From JACRIM01 sp038042195 (lineage in GTDB: Bacteria > Planctomycetota > Phycisphaerae > UBA1845 > UTPLA1): a stretch of DNA of 64,000 nt. Both the position numbers and the translations under genes were made by a program. The notes under the pieces were generated by a model that ran no database searches, was not told where the DNA came from, and worked only from the letters and a program-made list of their open reading frames with translations. How positions within the stretch are numbered: position 1 is the first letter of the stretch; every line of letters begins with the position of its first letter. The stretch spans positions 21,149 to 85,148 of the forward strand of contig JBBTET010000029.1 of assembly GCA_038042195.1 (NCBI GenBank), read 5' to 3'. Shown here one piece after another: positions 25,842 to 33,462 of this stretch.

Positions 25842-27122
25842 ATCTTCATTATGGACACTAGATTCCTTGAATGTCCCACAATGGACATTTCCAATGTTTT
25901 CGGGGGTTTCATGCTTCGGCTTCGGGTGCCCGGTCCTGCCCGGTCCACCACTTACCGCCGGTGACTGCTGTACATTTTGCTGCGCCTGTCCCGTGTCCGT
26001 CGCCCGCCGGAAGTCGGCGTTAAGGTCCACGGACGTAGCGTAGTGCTCGGCCGCGATGGTCGGGCTGTTGCCGATCCACTTGCAAACGGTCGCAAGGTCA
26101 TACTCCCGCATTAGCTCCGTCTCACGGCTCGCCCGCAGATTGTGGAAGAGCCTCGGCCACGGCGTCGCCCCGGTGCGTCGGATGATCCGCTCAAAGTGCT
26201 GCCCCAGATTCAGAGAGCCGAGCCGATGCTTGGCGATCACATACTCCGTACCGTCGGGGGCTTCGGCGAAGAGCTGTAGCAACAGCCCCCGCAACTCTGG
26301 AAAAAGCGGGATGATCCGATGGGCGCACTTTTCGATATGGGCCAGCTTCGGACAGGTGACGCGGATCGTGCCCCGGTGAAAGTCCACGTCGCCCCATCGC
26401 AAGGCGTATGGTTCCGACGGCGTGCGCAGTCCGCCATACCGACACAGGGCGATGATCGTTTTCCATTCCGTGTCCGGTGCCTCGGCAATCACCCTGTCGA
26501 TCACTTCGCGGGGGATGAACGCCTTGCGGGTGTCATTCCGTTGGTGCCCGGCCTTGATCCCGTCGAATGCGTTTTCACTTGCCAGCTTCCAGCGGATTGC
26601 CCGCCGCCACATGGTCCGGGCCGCGATGATCCGCCGGGCCACGGTTGCCGGTGCCAGCTTCGGAGAGGTCTTTTCATTGGCCCCGGCCAGCCACGCCCGG
26701 AAGCCGTCGGCGTCGGCCGCAGTGATGCTCCGAATCGGTCGTGTGGTCGTGAAGTGCTCTTCGAGGTTGCGCCGTGTATGCCCGTAGAAAACGCGGGTAG
26801 CGGGCTTCCCGTGCATCGTCTCGAAGAAATGGGCCAGGAAGTCGCCCAGCGTCGCCTGAGACGTTCCTACGCCCTCTGCCAGTCCCGCCGCTCGAAGGCG
26901 GGAGAGCATCGCATCATCCATTTGTCCGAGCCACTTCGAGGTTTCGGCATCGTGCGGCCGTCGGGCCAGCCGGTCGGCGATGATGCTTTCAATCTTCGCC
27001 TTCCACGCCTCGGCCACTTTGCTACTAACGCGCCCGAGCCGGATTGTCTTTCGGGGCGCGTTGGGGGCGGGCGCGAAGTCGATTCGTTTCAAGCCGCCTG
27101 AATAGTTCACAATCGAAGCCAT
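25815..27122 (-). CDS. int: Tyrosine recombinase/integrase of the tRNA-Val element
   Basis: The product has 435 residues. The C-terminal catalytic domain has GGLRTPSEPYALRWGDVD (Arg I region), FHNLRASRETELM (HxxR), and HYAT (candidate tyrosine). The N-terminal SAM-like core-binding domain contains AHFFETMHGKPATR. ATG 27122 follows AAAGGTGG. The frame runs through the 24-bp attL core and ends just inside the tRNA with WAIQDSNL. In the excised circle the frame would instead continue into the fragment at 33082-33285, giving a tail of about 59 more residues. Confidence 0.92.
   Translation of the reverse strand: MASIVNYSGGLKRIDFAPAPNAPRKTIRLGRVSSKVAEAWKAKIESIIADRLARRPHDAETSKWLGQMDDAMLSRLRAAGLAEGVGTSQATLGDFLAHFFETMHGKPATRVFYGHTRRNLEEHFTTTRPIRSITAADADGFRAWLAGANEKTSPKLAPATVARRIIAARTMWRRAIRWKLASENAFDGIKAGHQRNDTRKAFIPREVIDRVIAEAPDTEWKTIIALCRYGGLRTPSEPYALRWGDVDFHRGTIRVTCPKLAHIEKCAHRIIPLFPELRGLLLQLFAEAPDGTEYVIAKHRLGSLNLGQHFERIIRRTGATPWPRLFHNLRASRETELMREYDLATVCKWIGNSPTIAAEHYATSVDLNADFRRATDTGQAQQNVQQSPAVSGGPGRTGHPKPKHETPENIGNVHCGTFKESSVHNEDWAIQDSNL
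25821..25844. repeat. attL: 24-bp core in tRNA-Val 3' end
   Basis: The 24-bp sequence starting GTTCGAGTCCTGTATCGCCC covers the T-loop and acceptor 3' strand of tRNA-Val plus AATC. An identical copy is at 33262-33285. The element's copy restores the tRNA 3' end after insertion. Confidence 0.92.
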
Positions 27123-27293
27123 GATGATCCACCTTTCGCAATTCGACTCTACCCGATCCGCAGTCCCGTCCGCGCTTACAAACCGCCGCGATTCTCCCAG
27201 TCGCCCACGCCGTGCCGCCGCGCATTCTTTTTCTTTGCGTCCCTGACCACCAAGTAAAGGGACGCATTCTGTCCTTTATGGGATGGGGGGCAT

Positions 27294-27353
27294 CCACGCC
27301 CCCAGTAACGGGCGCGCCATGCCCCCAGTAAAGGGGACACCCACGCCCCCAGT
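27294..27353. repeat. Iteron-like direct repeats
   Basis: Three copies of CCAYGCCCCCAGT start at 27294, 27317 and 27341, a spacing of 23-24 bp or about two helical turns. A related CCAAGTAAAGGGA stretch lies upstream at about 27250. They lie between int and the winged-helix gene, next to the replication genes, so they may be replication-initiator binding sites. Confidence 0.65.
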
Positions 27354-27356
27354 CGA

Positions 27357-27746
27357 TCATGGCGGAATCCATCCGATCACCTTGTAGGTCGATGGCCCGC
27401 GTCGGAGGTTCCCGCGTTCGATCACCTTTACCAGTCCTCGGGATATCAGGGCCACAAGTGCTCGCTTGACCGTCTTCACGTTCACTCCGGCCCGCCGTGC
27501 TATGTCCGTTTGCCCGGTGCGTGAAACGCCGTCCCGACAGTCCCTCCATAGCAGCATCCAAACTCGCAATTCGGAGCCGGTTAAGTCCCGCATGGTCCGG
27601 TCACAAAACGGATTGAAAACCGCAAACCGGCCCGCGCCCTTTCGTCGCCCAGTCTGACCGTTGGTCGTGGAGCCTTGACCACTTCGAGGGGGGGTATCTC
27701 CCGGCAGTTCCCCACCAACGGGAATGATCGGTGATGAGACTTTCAT
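27357..27746 (-). CDS. Winged-helix DNA-binding protein, candidate replication initiator
   Basis: The product has 129 residues. The C-terminal half is a winged helix-turn-helix: LTGSELRVWMLLWRDCRDGVSRTGQTDIARRAGVNVKTVKRALVALISRGLVKVIERG. This pattern is found in replication-initiator and RepA N-like proteins of mobile elements as well as in regulators. Its ATG overlaps the helicase stop (ATGA). It lies directly beside the iteron-like repeats at 27294-27353. Confidence 0.75.
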   Translation of the reverse strand: MKVSSPIIPVGGELPGDTPPRSGQGSTTNGQTGRRKGAGRFAVFNPFCDRTMRDLTGSELRVWMLLWRDCRDGVSRTGQTDIARRAGVNVKTVKRALVALISRGLVKVIERGNLRRGPSTYKVIGWIPP

Positions 27747-28657
27747 TCGGCGTCGCCCTCGTTGGCGTCTGCCGCCGCCGTTTCATTCCACATGGCCGCA
27801 AGGTGTTGCCTTGCCTCATCACCCTCCGAAGTTCCTGCGCTGAATCGTTGCCTCGGCTTGTCGAACGTGAGGGCCAGGTCGCCACACTCACCGTAACGCG
27901 ATTTCAATTGCCGCAGTACCACGACGTCGGGAGTCTTGCCCGGTACGATGATGTAGGCATCGTCGGCCCCGTATTCCAATTCGCCGGATTCCTTAAATGA
28001 TGCGAGGTTAAGCCCATCGCCGGTGTACGAATTGCGCCCTCGGCTGTCCTTTGTCCGCCCCACGGCCGACACCACGATGAGCGATTTCCGTTGGTCTGCA
28101 AACTGCCGAAGGAAATCCATCGTCGCGTTAATCGCGGTCCGGCCGTCTGCATGATCCCCCGGCGGCCGGATGCGCTGGAGATAGTCGAGCACGATCACGT
28201 CTGCATTGATGGCGTCCACCGTCGCCGCCGTGTTTTCTAGGTCGAATGGCGGCCGGACAAACGCAAGGCGATCCGCAATCGCTTCGAGGGTGGCGATACC
28301 AGCGTCGATCCGTTCTGCATGTTCCGCCGTCAATCGGCGATGGCGAATCGTCGTGAGGTCCACGCCGGATACTCGGGCGAGTTGCCGGTCGAGTAGAACC
28401 AACGGGGGCATTTCGACATTGCAGACGCACGCCCTTAACTCCGGCGACAACCGCAAGGCGTCAATGATGAGTTGCATCGTGAACGCCGACTTGCCCGCGC
28501 CCGGGGCACCACCGATAAGCGTCACAAGCCCCGGACCGATTTCGATTTTCGCCAGCTCGCCGACGCCGCACGGAAACAACGTCGGAGCCTTGCCGGTGTG
28601 AATGTCATCGCGCCATGCGTCGAGCACGTCGGAAGCCGTCTGATATCGTGCATCCAT
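27743..28657 (-). CDS. DnaB-like helicase / RecA-fold ATPase of the element
   Basis: The product has 304 residues from ATG 28657; the frame is open further but overlaps the primase. The RecA-type core has LIGGAPGAGKSAFTMQL (Walker A), DVIVLDYLQRIRPP (Walker B), and SLIVVSAVGR then SYTGDGLNLASFKESGELEYGADDAYI, typical of the DnaB helicase C-terminal domain. It lacks the DnaB N-terminal domain. It follows the primase with a TGATG overlap. Confidence 0.85.
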   Translation of the reverse strand: MDARYQTASDVLDAWRDDIHTGKAPTLFPCGVGELAKIEIGPGLVTLIGGAPGAGKSAFTMQLIIDALRLSPELRACVCNVEMPPLVLLDRQLARVSGVDLTTIRHRRLTAEHAERIDAGIATLEAIADRLAFVRPPFDLENTAATVDAINADVIVLDYLQRIRPPGDHADGRTAINATMDFLRQFADQRKSLIVVSAVGRTKDSRGRNSYTGDGLNLASFKESGELEYGADDAYIIVPGKTPDVVVLRQLKSRYGECGDLALTFDKPRQRFSAGTSEGDEARQHLAAMWNETAAADANEGDAE

Positions 28658-29622
28658 CACGATTGCCCCCTGTTGTAATTCAAGCCGCATTCAATCTGCC
28701 GACGCACTTCGTTAGGGGGCAGTCCTGCATCACGACCGGCCTCGGTCAAAAGCGCATGGGCCAACTCAGGTGGACAACCAAACTCGGAAAGGTTCGCCGC
28801 CGCAGAGAATAGAAGCCGGTGCCGATCACCCTCGGTGGCCCCGTCCCGTATGAAATCCAACGTCTGCCGGTTTATTGTCGGCGCGGCCCCCGACTCAGCA
28901 GCACGCCGTTCGGCCTTGGCTTCGAGTGTTCGCTTGTGTTGCTGTTCGGCCTCGGCCCAATCCTCGGCGGCCTTGTCGGAGGGATACGTCGGCGCGGGAA
29001 TCTCAAACACAGTCGGAGTAGATGCCAAGTCGATGAGGTATTCGCAACTAAGGCGCATGATTTCATCGAATGAAAAACGTCGCTTGTGTCGGCCTGATTT
29101 CGGATGCTTAGAATTGGGGGCGCGGAAGAGTTGGACCTTTGCATACACGCCGGTGTCAATCCGCACACCAGCGATATCTGCGATCTGTTGCGCAAAGCGT
29201 CGCACCACCAAATTAAACTGAAGCGTCGGACCGGGATTCCATAGGCACGTTGGTAGTCCAACGTGAAATCCCTTGCCGCCGCTCAGGAAGTAAAGCCCGT
29301 CGTCGTCGTGGATGCCGTATCGTCCGACAATGGCCGTGATGAGTCGGCGCGTATCTTCGAGGGCTAGACGGGGATCATCCTCACGGTCGATATCGAACCA
29401 AACAAACTGCGCATGACAAACGCCGTCGAATCCCTTTGTCGCGCCCGTCGAATCAAGGTACGCCCGGAAGTCATCATCGAAGTTGAACGCGCTCAGGTAG
29501 CACTCCCGATGCAGCTTGGCCCGGTCATCACATTCGGCATGCGCCCGGAAGGCGTCGGCCCAAATAATGGTCTGACGCTCTCCAGTTTTTCCATCCAACA
29601 CTCTGAATCCAAAAGGAAGCAT
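28657..29622 (-). CDS. Primase-polymerase (AEP-type) of the element
   Basis: The product has 321 residues. The archaeo-eukaryotic primase fold is indicated by VWFDIDREDD (acidic metal-binding pair) and LYFLSGGKGFHVGLP (the sGGxGxH nucleotide-binding motif), with QLFRAPNSKHP as a third conserved part. The C-terminal part (EGDRHRLLFSAAANLSEFG) resembles the PriCT-type helical region. It would prime, and perhaps copy, the element's DNA. ATG 29622 overlaps the DUF669 stop (TGATG). Confidence 0.85.
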   Translation of the reverse strand: MLPFGFRVLDGKTGERQTIIWADAFRAHAECDDRAKLHRECYLSAFNFDDDFRAYLDSTGATKGFDGVCHAQFVWFDIDREDDPRLALEDTRRLITAIVGRYGIHDDDGLYFLSGGKGFHVGLPTCLWNPGPTLQFNLVVRRFAQQIADIAGVRIDTGVYAKVQLFRAPNSKHPKSGRHKRRFSFDEIMRLSCEYLIDLASTPTVFEIPAPTYPSDKAAEDWAEAEQQHKRTLEAKAERRAAESGAAPTINRQTLDFIRDGATEGDRHRLLFSAAANLSEFGCPPELAHALLTEAGRDAGLPPNEVRRQIECGLNYNRGQS

Positions 29623-30095
29623 CACAGGTCCGCCTCCGGGTTGAATGGTTCATCCTTGGGGGCGAACGGATCGGCCTCGGGCTTGTCGATGCGGATCACG
29701 TCAAACCGCTTGACGCGGTTATGCTCGGTCCCATCGTCATCCTTCCGAAGCACGACCTTAATCTCGCAAACGACACCCTTTGGAAAGGGCTTTTCGAGCT
29801 GTTCTAACTCCGCAATACCTAGCTTACCCAGGTCGCGCTTGGCCATTGGCATGGCCGCCGGAGTCAGCCAAACATCATGCCAGCAAAGCCGTCCCGTGTG
29901 CTCGCCTTCGATGATCTCAAAAGTGAGCTTGTATCCCGCTGTGCCGGTCTTTGCTTTGGTGATTTCGCCGGATGCGATCCGAGCCGTATAAGTCCCAGCC
30001 GGGATCGGCTTAAAGTCCTCGGCTGTCTTCGAGGTGTCCCATGCACGACGCATGGCGTCGCCGCTGCCGTTGGTTAAAATGTCAGTCAGTTTCAT
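29622..30095 (-). CDS. DUF669-family protein (phage/element ssDNA-binding-like)
   Basis: The product has 157 residues. The pattern FKPIPAGTYTARIASGEITKAKTGTAGYKLTFEIIEGEHTGRLCWHDVWLT is the DUF669 core, an OB-like family found near phage replication genes. The C-terminal acidic tail (FAPKDEPFNPEADL) resembles those of single-strand DNA-binding proteins. AAAGGA lies upstream of ATG 30095, which overlaps the previous stop by four bases. Confidence 0.8.
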   Translation of the reverse strand: MKLTDILTNGSGDAMRRAWDTSKTAEDFKPIPAGTYTARIASGEITKAKTGTAGYKLTFEIIEGEHTGRLCWHDVWLTPAAMPMAKRDLGKLGIAELEQLEKPFPKGVVCEIKVVLRKDDDGTEHNRVKRFDVIRIDKPEADPFAPKDEPFNPEADL

Positions 30096-30535
30096 AGATG
30101 CGATTCCTTTCGCTCTGCAAGCCCGGCCGCGTCAACGGTCGGGTTTGCGTTTTCTGGCAGTAGAAGTGTTAGTAAACGCTTGAGTCGGTTGATTTCAGAA
30201 TCGGCTCGGGCATCGTCGATGATCCGCCACAATGTCAGTAGGCCGCGATGCCGATGCGCCCGCGCCGATTTAATGCTGCCGACACTCTCAATCACTTTGC
30301 GGATTGACAGTAGTTTGGAAACGTTTCCGCGCCACTTGCCGCCGTCGCCAAATTTATGGCCCAACTCGGCCGCATCATCCGTGCTGCCGATTCGATCCGG
30401 CCTTGCTCGCATCGCTTCGAGCATTGCTAACTGACATTGCGCGATCAGCTCGGCCTTGCCGTCGGCGGATGCCGCAAGCAGCATCCCCCGATCCCGCCAC
30501 GACTCGCCGCGTTCGATTGACCTTGATCGTGTCAT
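30092..30535 (-). CDS. Hypothetical protein of the element replication operon
   Basis: The product has 147 residues from ATG 30535; the frame is open to 30580, but ATG 30535 overlaps the upstream excisionase stop (ATGA), as with its neighbours. It is mostly helical, with basic and acidic helices (NVSKLLSIRKVIESVGSIKSARAHRHRGL). I recognise no family. Position suggests a role in replication or control of the element. Confidence 0.65.
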   Translation of the reverse strand: MTRSRSIERGESWRDRGMLLAASADGKAELIAQCQLAMLEAMRARPDRIGSTDDAAELGHKFGDGGKWRGNVSKLLSIRKVIESVGSIKSARAHRHRGLLTLWRIIDDARADSEINRLKRLLTLLLPENANPTVDAAGLAERKESHL

Positions 30536-30777
30536 CGTCCACCGCCCTTCGGTGAACGCGGACAACCAAGCGCGATCCATTCGCTAATTGAGCGACGTGA
30601 AAAACGGACAAGGGTTGATCCGAGTTTTACCGGCGCAGGGAGAAGATTCGCGCCCCTGAGCCTTGCGACATGCCTCGGGGAACATCCCAGGATTTCGGCA
30701 ACTTGTTTTGTGTCGAGTAGCTCAGCTCGGGCCGGTCCGTCAATTGCACCGCTGGTCGTTTTCTGATTCCCTGCCAT
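30532..30777 (-). CDS. AlpA-like helix-turn-helix protein, candidate excisionase
   Basis: The product has 81 residues from ATG 30777, with a GGAG site 8 bp upstream. A single helix-turn-helix of the MerR/AlpA excisionase type is clear: ELLDTKQVAEILGCSPRHVARLRGANLLPAPVKLGSTLVRFSRRSISEWIA. Proteins like this direct integrase-mediated excision or activate excision genes. It is first in the minus-strand replication operon, just downstream of ACAAACC inverted repeats. Confidence 0.8.
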   Translation of the reverse strand: MAGNQKTTSGAIDGPARAELLDTKQVAEILGCSPRHVARLRGANLLPAPVKLGSTLVRFSRRSISEWIALGCPRSPKGGGR

Positions 30778-30853
30778 GAGGAAATCTCCAGTTCCGGGGC
30801 GAAGCACAATCGCCGCGCCGCGGACACGGAGATCATTCAGGGCACTCTGACAC

Positions 30854-30985
30854 ACAAACCTATTGCAAGGGGTTTGTCAGACACTATTGACGTGGGGTAT
30901 CGAGAAAAGGCAGCAATTGCAGGGCTGTGCCAGCAGAAATAAATCTTCGTGACAAACCCATTCGCGCTTGACGGGTAGGTTTGTC
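30854..30985. promoter_or_regulatory. Two inverted repeats with ACAAACC/GGTTTGT half-sites
   Basis: ACAAACC (30854-30860) faces GGTTTGT (30871-30877). A second pair, GACAAACC (30951-30958) and GGTTTGTC (30978-30985), lies 80 bp away. The pairs lie between the excisionase gene and the next minus-strand gene, where the operon promoter should be. They fit operators for the element's own regulator. Confidence 0.6.
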
Positions 30986-31769
30986 AGTCTTTGTCGTTGT
31001 CCCGACGCTTGCGAGTTGCGGCCCAATTGATGCAACAGGTGAGGCGTTGCGGGTCGATTTCTTTGTCGCTACAGAATTGCCGTTGGCTAGTGCTCGCCTC
31101 TTTTGCCTTTTGCCATGCGGCAATTAGCTTCACACGATCTTTTTCATCACGGGCAGACAATTTCGGACGCCCTCCTTTCCCGTTCCGCTTTTGCCGCTTT
31201 TGTACCAAGAGTTGGGAATCGTCGCGCCATTGTGCAAGTGCCTTCGCCGATTCAATCTGAATCATCGCTTGGAAGTTCTGAGAGTCGGGAGCTTGGCGCA
31301 CTTTCAGTGCATCGCGGATCGGCTCCCAGTGTTTGTCAAGTGCCGCACGATCCAAGCGAAACGAGCCGGAATACGAATCGGCGAAGCGTCCTGTTGCAAC
31401 TACCGATTTCGCATCGACGATGTTTTTCACCGTGAGCCACAGTCGATGGACAAAAGCCCATGCAAACCGGTGAACCGTTGGATAGGTCAATCCATCGTGA
31501 GACACGGGCTTGTCGGCAACGCTAAGTAAGTATGGCTGAACGTGATCCATCAGCCCCCGATGATTGTCGAGCCATGCGCAGAATGATTCGATTGTCGCCG
31601 CCAGTCGAAATACCTGAATCGTCTCGCCAGCATGGTTCGATGATTCTGGTTCTGTCATTGCGCAATGGATTAGTGACATGCCCTCGAATATCGCGCCGAT
31701 CGCAGCGTCACTCGCTCGGTCAAAATCTTCGGCTGTTAATGGTCGGACGGTCGGCCCGTTTTTATGCAT
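30984..31769 (-). CDS. Hypothetical protein with basic C-terminal tail, element-borne
   Basis: The product has 261 residues. The C-terminal 60 are rich in Lys, Arg and Gln (KRQKRNGKGGRPKLSARDEKDRVKLIAAWQ) and contain a possible helix-turn-helix-like resolvase/Hin-type stretch. The N-terminal part is helical with several Trp and His residues. I recognise no family with certainty. Its ribosome-binding site is inside an inverted repeat (31770-31823). It may be a DNA-binding regulator. Confidence 0.6.
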   Translation of the reverse strand: MHKNGPTVRPLTAEDFDRASDAAIGAIFEGMSLIHCAMTEPESSNHAGETIQVFRLAATIESFCAWLDNHRGLMDHVQPYLLSVADKPVSHDGLTYPTVHRFAWAFVHRLWLTVKNIVDAKSVVATGRFADSYSGSFRLDRAALDKHWEPIRDALKVRQAPDSQNFQAMIQIESAKALAQWRDDSQLLVQKRQKRNGKGGRPKLSARDEKDRVKLIAAWQKAKEASTSQRQFCSDKEIDPQRLTCCINWAATRKRRDNDKD

Positions 31770-31823
31770 GAATCACCTTCCTTGGCCGGGCCGGTCCCGG
31801 CGGAGCGAAAGGGAAGGTGATTC
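31770..31823. promoter_or_regulatory. Inverted repeat enclosing the ribosome-binding site of the 31769 gene
   Basis: GAATCACCTTCC (31770-31781) and GGAAGGTGATTC (31812-31823) are a perfect 12-bp inverted repeat 30 bp apart. On the minus strand the arm nearest the gene supplies GGAAGGTG, directly upstream of ATG 31769. If the transcript folds, the Shine-Dalgarno sequence is hidden. It could alternatively be a protein-binding operator. Confidence 0.55.
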
Positions 31824-32317
31824 CGACGCTCGCACCGGGTCCGCTTGGCATGGCCGCTTGCAAACAGCCTCGCCGTCCCGTTGCCGGGCATTATACCCCG
31901 ACATTCCCTTGCGTCGATTCTGGGGCATCGTGGCGCGTTGGGGGGGCAATCGGGCCGGGGGTATTTCGCGGACGCGCGGCAAGCGTGCCCGCACGGTCCT
32001 GATAGCAAGGGTTGCAGCTTTCCGGCCCCCTATGCCAGCGTTGGACCAAATATCCCAGATTCTCATAAGTCGCGAAAACGTGCGCGCCGGGACAAAGGGC
32101 GTTCGCCTTGCACAAGCCTGTAGAGATTGACTAGCCCCTCCCCCAAGTCCGTCACGTCGGGCAAGGTGTCGGCCAATAGTCGTGAAATCTCCCCCCGGTT
32201 TGCTGTATCATGTCAATTGTGGTCCGCCGTCGGCAGGGCTGGACCGCGATAGGCATTTCACCAAACGAGGGCTTTGACCATTCGCTCCTGCCAATGCGAA
32301 TAACGAAAGGGCTTTCA
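31824..32317. other. Intergenic region in the element
   Basis: About 490 bases lie between the minus-strand gene starting at 31769 and the plus-strand cargo gene at 32318. It must hold divergent promoters. I see no RNA gene or further clear repeats. Confidence 0.35.
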
Positions 32318-33070
32318 ATGAACCGAAACAGCATGCGCGTACTTTGCAATATCTCAGGCGTGATTGTGTTCGCCTCGGCTGGAAGGGCTATCGCCGACGA
32401 TCCCAAATCGCCGACCCCGCTCTCTGCCGCGATAATCAAGGCACACAAGGCAATCGACAAATCGAAGGCCACTACCGACCTTGCGGATGGAGTAGTCAAA
32501 GCGTCGAAGGCGTTCGACGGTGTGTTTCTCGCCACGGTGAACAAGAGCAAGATGGAAGAGAAGGATGGGAAGGCGATCATCTATGGGTCGCTTGCCGTGG
32601 GGCGTGGGGCGAAGGATCGGTACAGGACGGTTGATGAGCGATTGATCCTGGAGAATGCCTCAAAGGCGGTCAGTCTGGCAAAGGACGCCGTGAACGATGC
32701 CAAGCCAAAAATCAAACGGGAATCGATGAACAATAATGAGGCCCGTGTTGAAGAGGACCAGTACGCGAAGGAGCATCGGTTCAAGTGTGAGAAGCGACTT
32801 GCCGCCGCTCAATCAGAACTCCGCAAGGCCGGTATCAAGGTCAACGCCGCAGCCGACAAACGCCGCAAGGCCGCTGAGGAAATCAAAATCGAGTTGATCG
32901 TACCGAAGGCGTTGCGGTCAAAACTGGACCTTGACGCGATGATGCTGTCGGAGAAGTTGAAGCTAGTCACGAAAGTCACGGGCTGGAAGATGGGGATCGA
33001 GCCGGAAGAAATCGGCGGCGCGCCACGTCTTGCTACGTTGACGTTGGAAGTCACGGGGAAGGCGGAGTAG
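32318..33070 (+). CDS. Secreted coiled-coil-like protein, cargo of the element
   Basis: The product has 250 residues from ATG 32318, with an upstream GAAAGGG. A signal peptide (about residues 1-25, ending in SAGRAIADD) is followed by a Lys/Glu/Ala-rich helical body with heptad-like patterns (KCEKRLAAAQSELRKAGIKVNAAADKRRKAAEEIK). It is the only plus-strand gene in the element and is not a replication gene. No family is recognised. It may modify the cell envelope or act as a helper for the element. Confidence 0.7.
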   Translation: MNRNSMRVLCNISGVIVFASAGRAIADDPKSPTPLSAAIIKAHKAIDKSKATTDLADGVVKASKAFDGVFLATVNKSKMEEKDGKAIIYGSLAVGRGAKDRYRTVDERLILENASKAVSLAKDAVNDAKPKIKRESMNNNEARVEEDQYAKEHRFKCEKRLAAAQSELRKAGIKVNAAADKRRKAAEEIKIELIVPKALRSKLDLDAMMLSEKLKLVTKVTGWKMGIEPEEIGGAPRLATLTLEVTGKAE

Positions 33071-33081
33071 CTGTAAGCCGC

Positions 33082-33291
33082 TCAGCGTTTGCCCTCGGCC
33101 CCAGCCAACAACCGCCGCACGGCCTCGGCCTTGTCGGCATCGCTCAGGGGCAATCGCATGATCCCGGCAATCGCGTCGGCGAAGGAATCGGCCCCGGTTG
33201 CTGCGCATTTTGCTGCGCCTAGGTCCTGACTACCATGTATTTGTTGGGGTTTCGGTAGTCCGTTCGAGTCCTGTATCGCCCAATCCCTCAA
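33082..33291 (-). pseudogene. Displaced C-terminal coding fragment of the integrase (right end)
   Basis: From the attR core the minus-strand frame continues as WAIQDSNGLPKPQQIHGSQD and on to AVRRLLAGAEGKR before stopping at 33082. The frame through the att core is identical to the integrase frame at the left end, so joining the ends in a circle would fuse it to int and lengthen the protein. It is a gene fragment only in the integrated form. Confidence 0.75.
33262..33285. repeat. attR: second copy of the 24-bp core
   Basis: A 24-bp copy identical to 25821-25844, beginning GTTCGAGTCC. It is the displaced 3' end of the chromosomal tRNA-Val gene. It marks the right boundary of the element. Confidence 0.92.
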
Positions 33292-33462
33292 TTGCCCCGC
33301 TATTCAGTCCAGATACTTGTCTCGGCGACCCGTTCTCCATCGCAAAATATTCCCAACCAGCCCCCCAATACATAGGAATCCAATGGAACCATTCTGTCCG
33401 TGCCGGTTGGCGCACTGACTTAATCTCTGCGCGCATAATTTGATTATCCCGAGGAATCACGA

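Larger units (their letters stand above)
25821..33285. mobile_element. Integrative element in tRNA-Val, about 7.4 kb
   Basis: Bounded by a 24-bp direct repeat in the tRNA-Val gene. Contents in order: int, iterons, winged-helix protein, DnaB-like helicase, prim-pol, DUF669, a hypothetical protein, an excisionase, operator repeats, another hypothetical protein and a secreted cargo protein. There are no phage structural or conjugation genes. It resembles a replicating integrative plasmid-like or satellite-type element. Confidence 0.9.

Noticed and set aside
27025..27561. Minus-strand frame overlapping int and the winged-helix gene
   Set aside because: It is out of frame with both and covers the iteron-like repeats; composition is unlike a protein.
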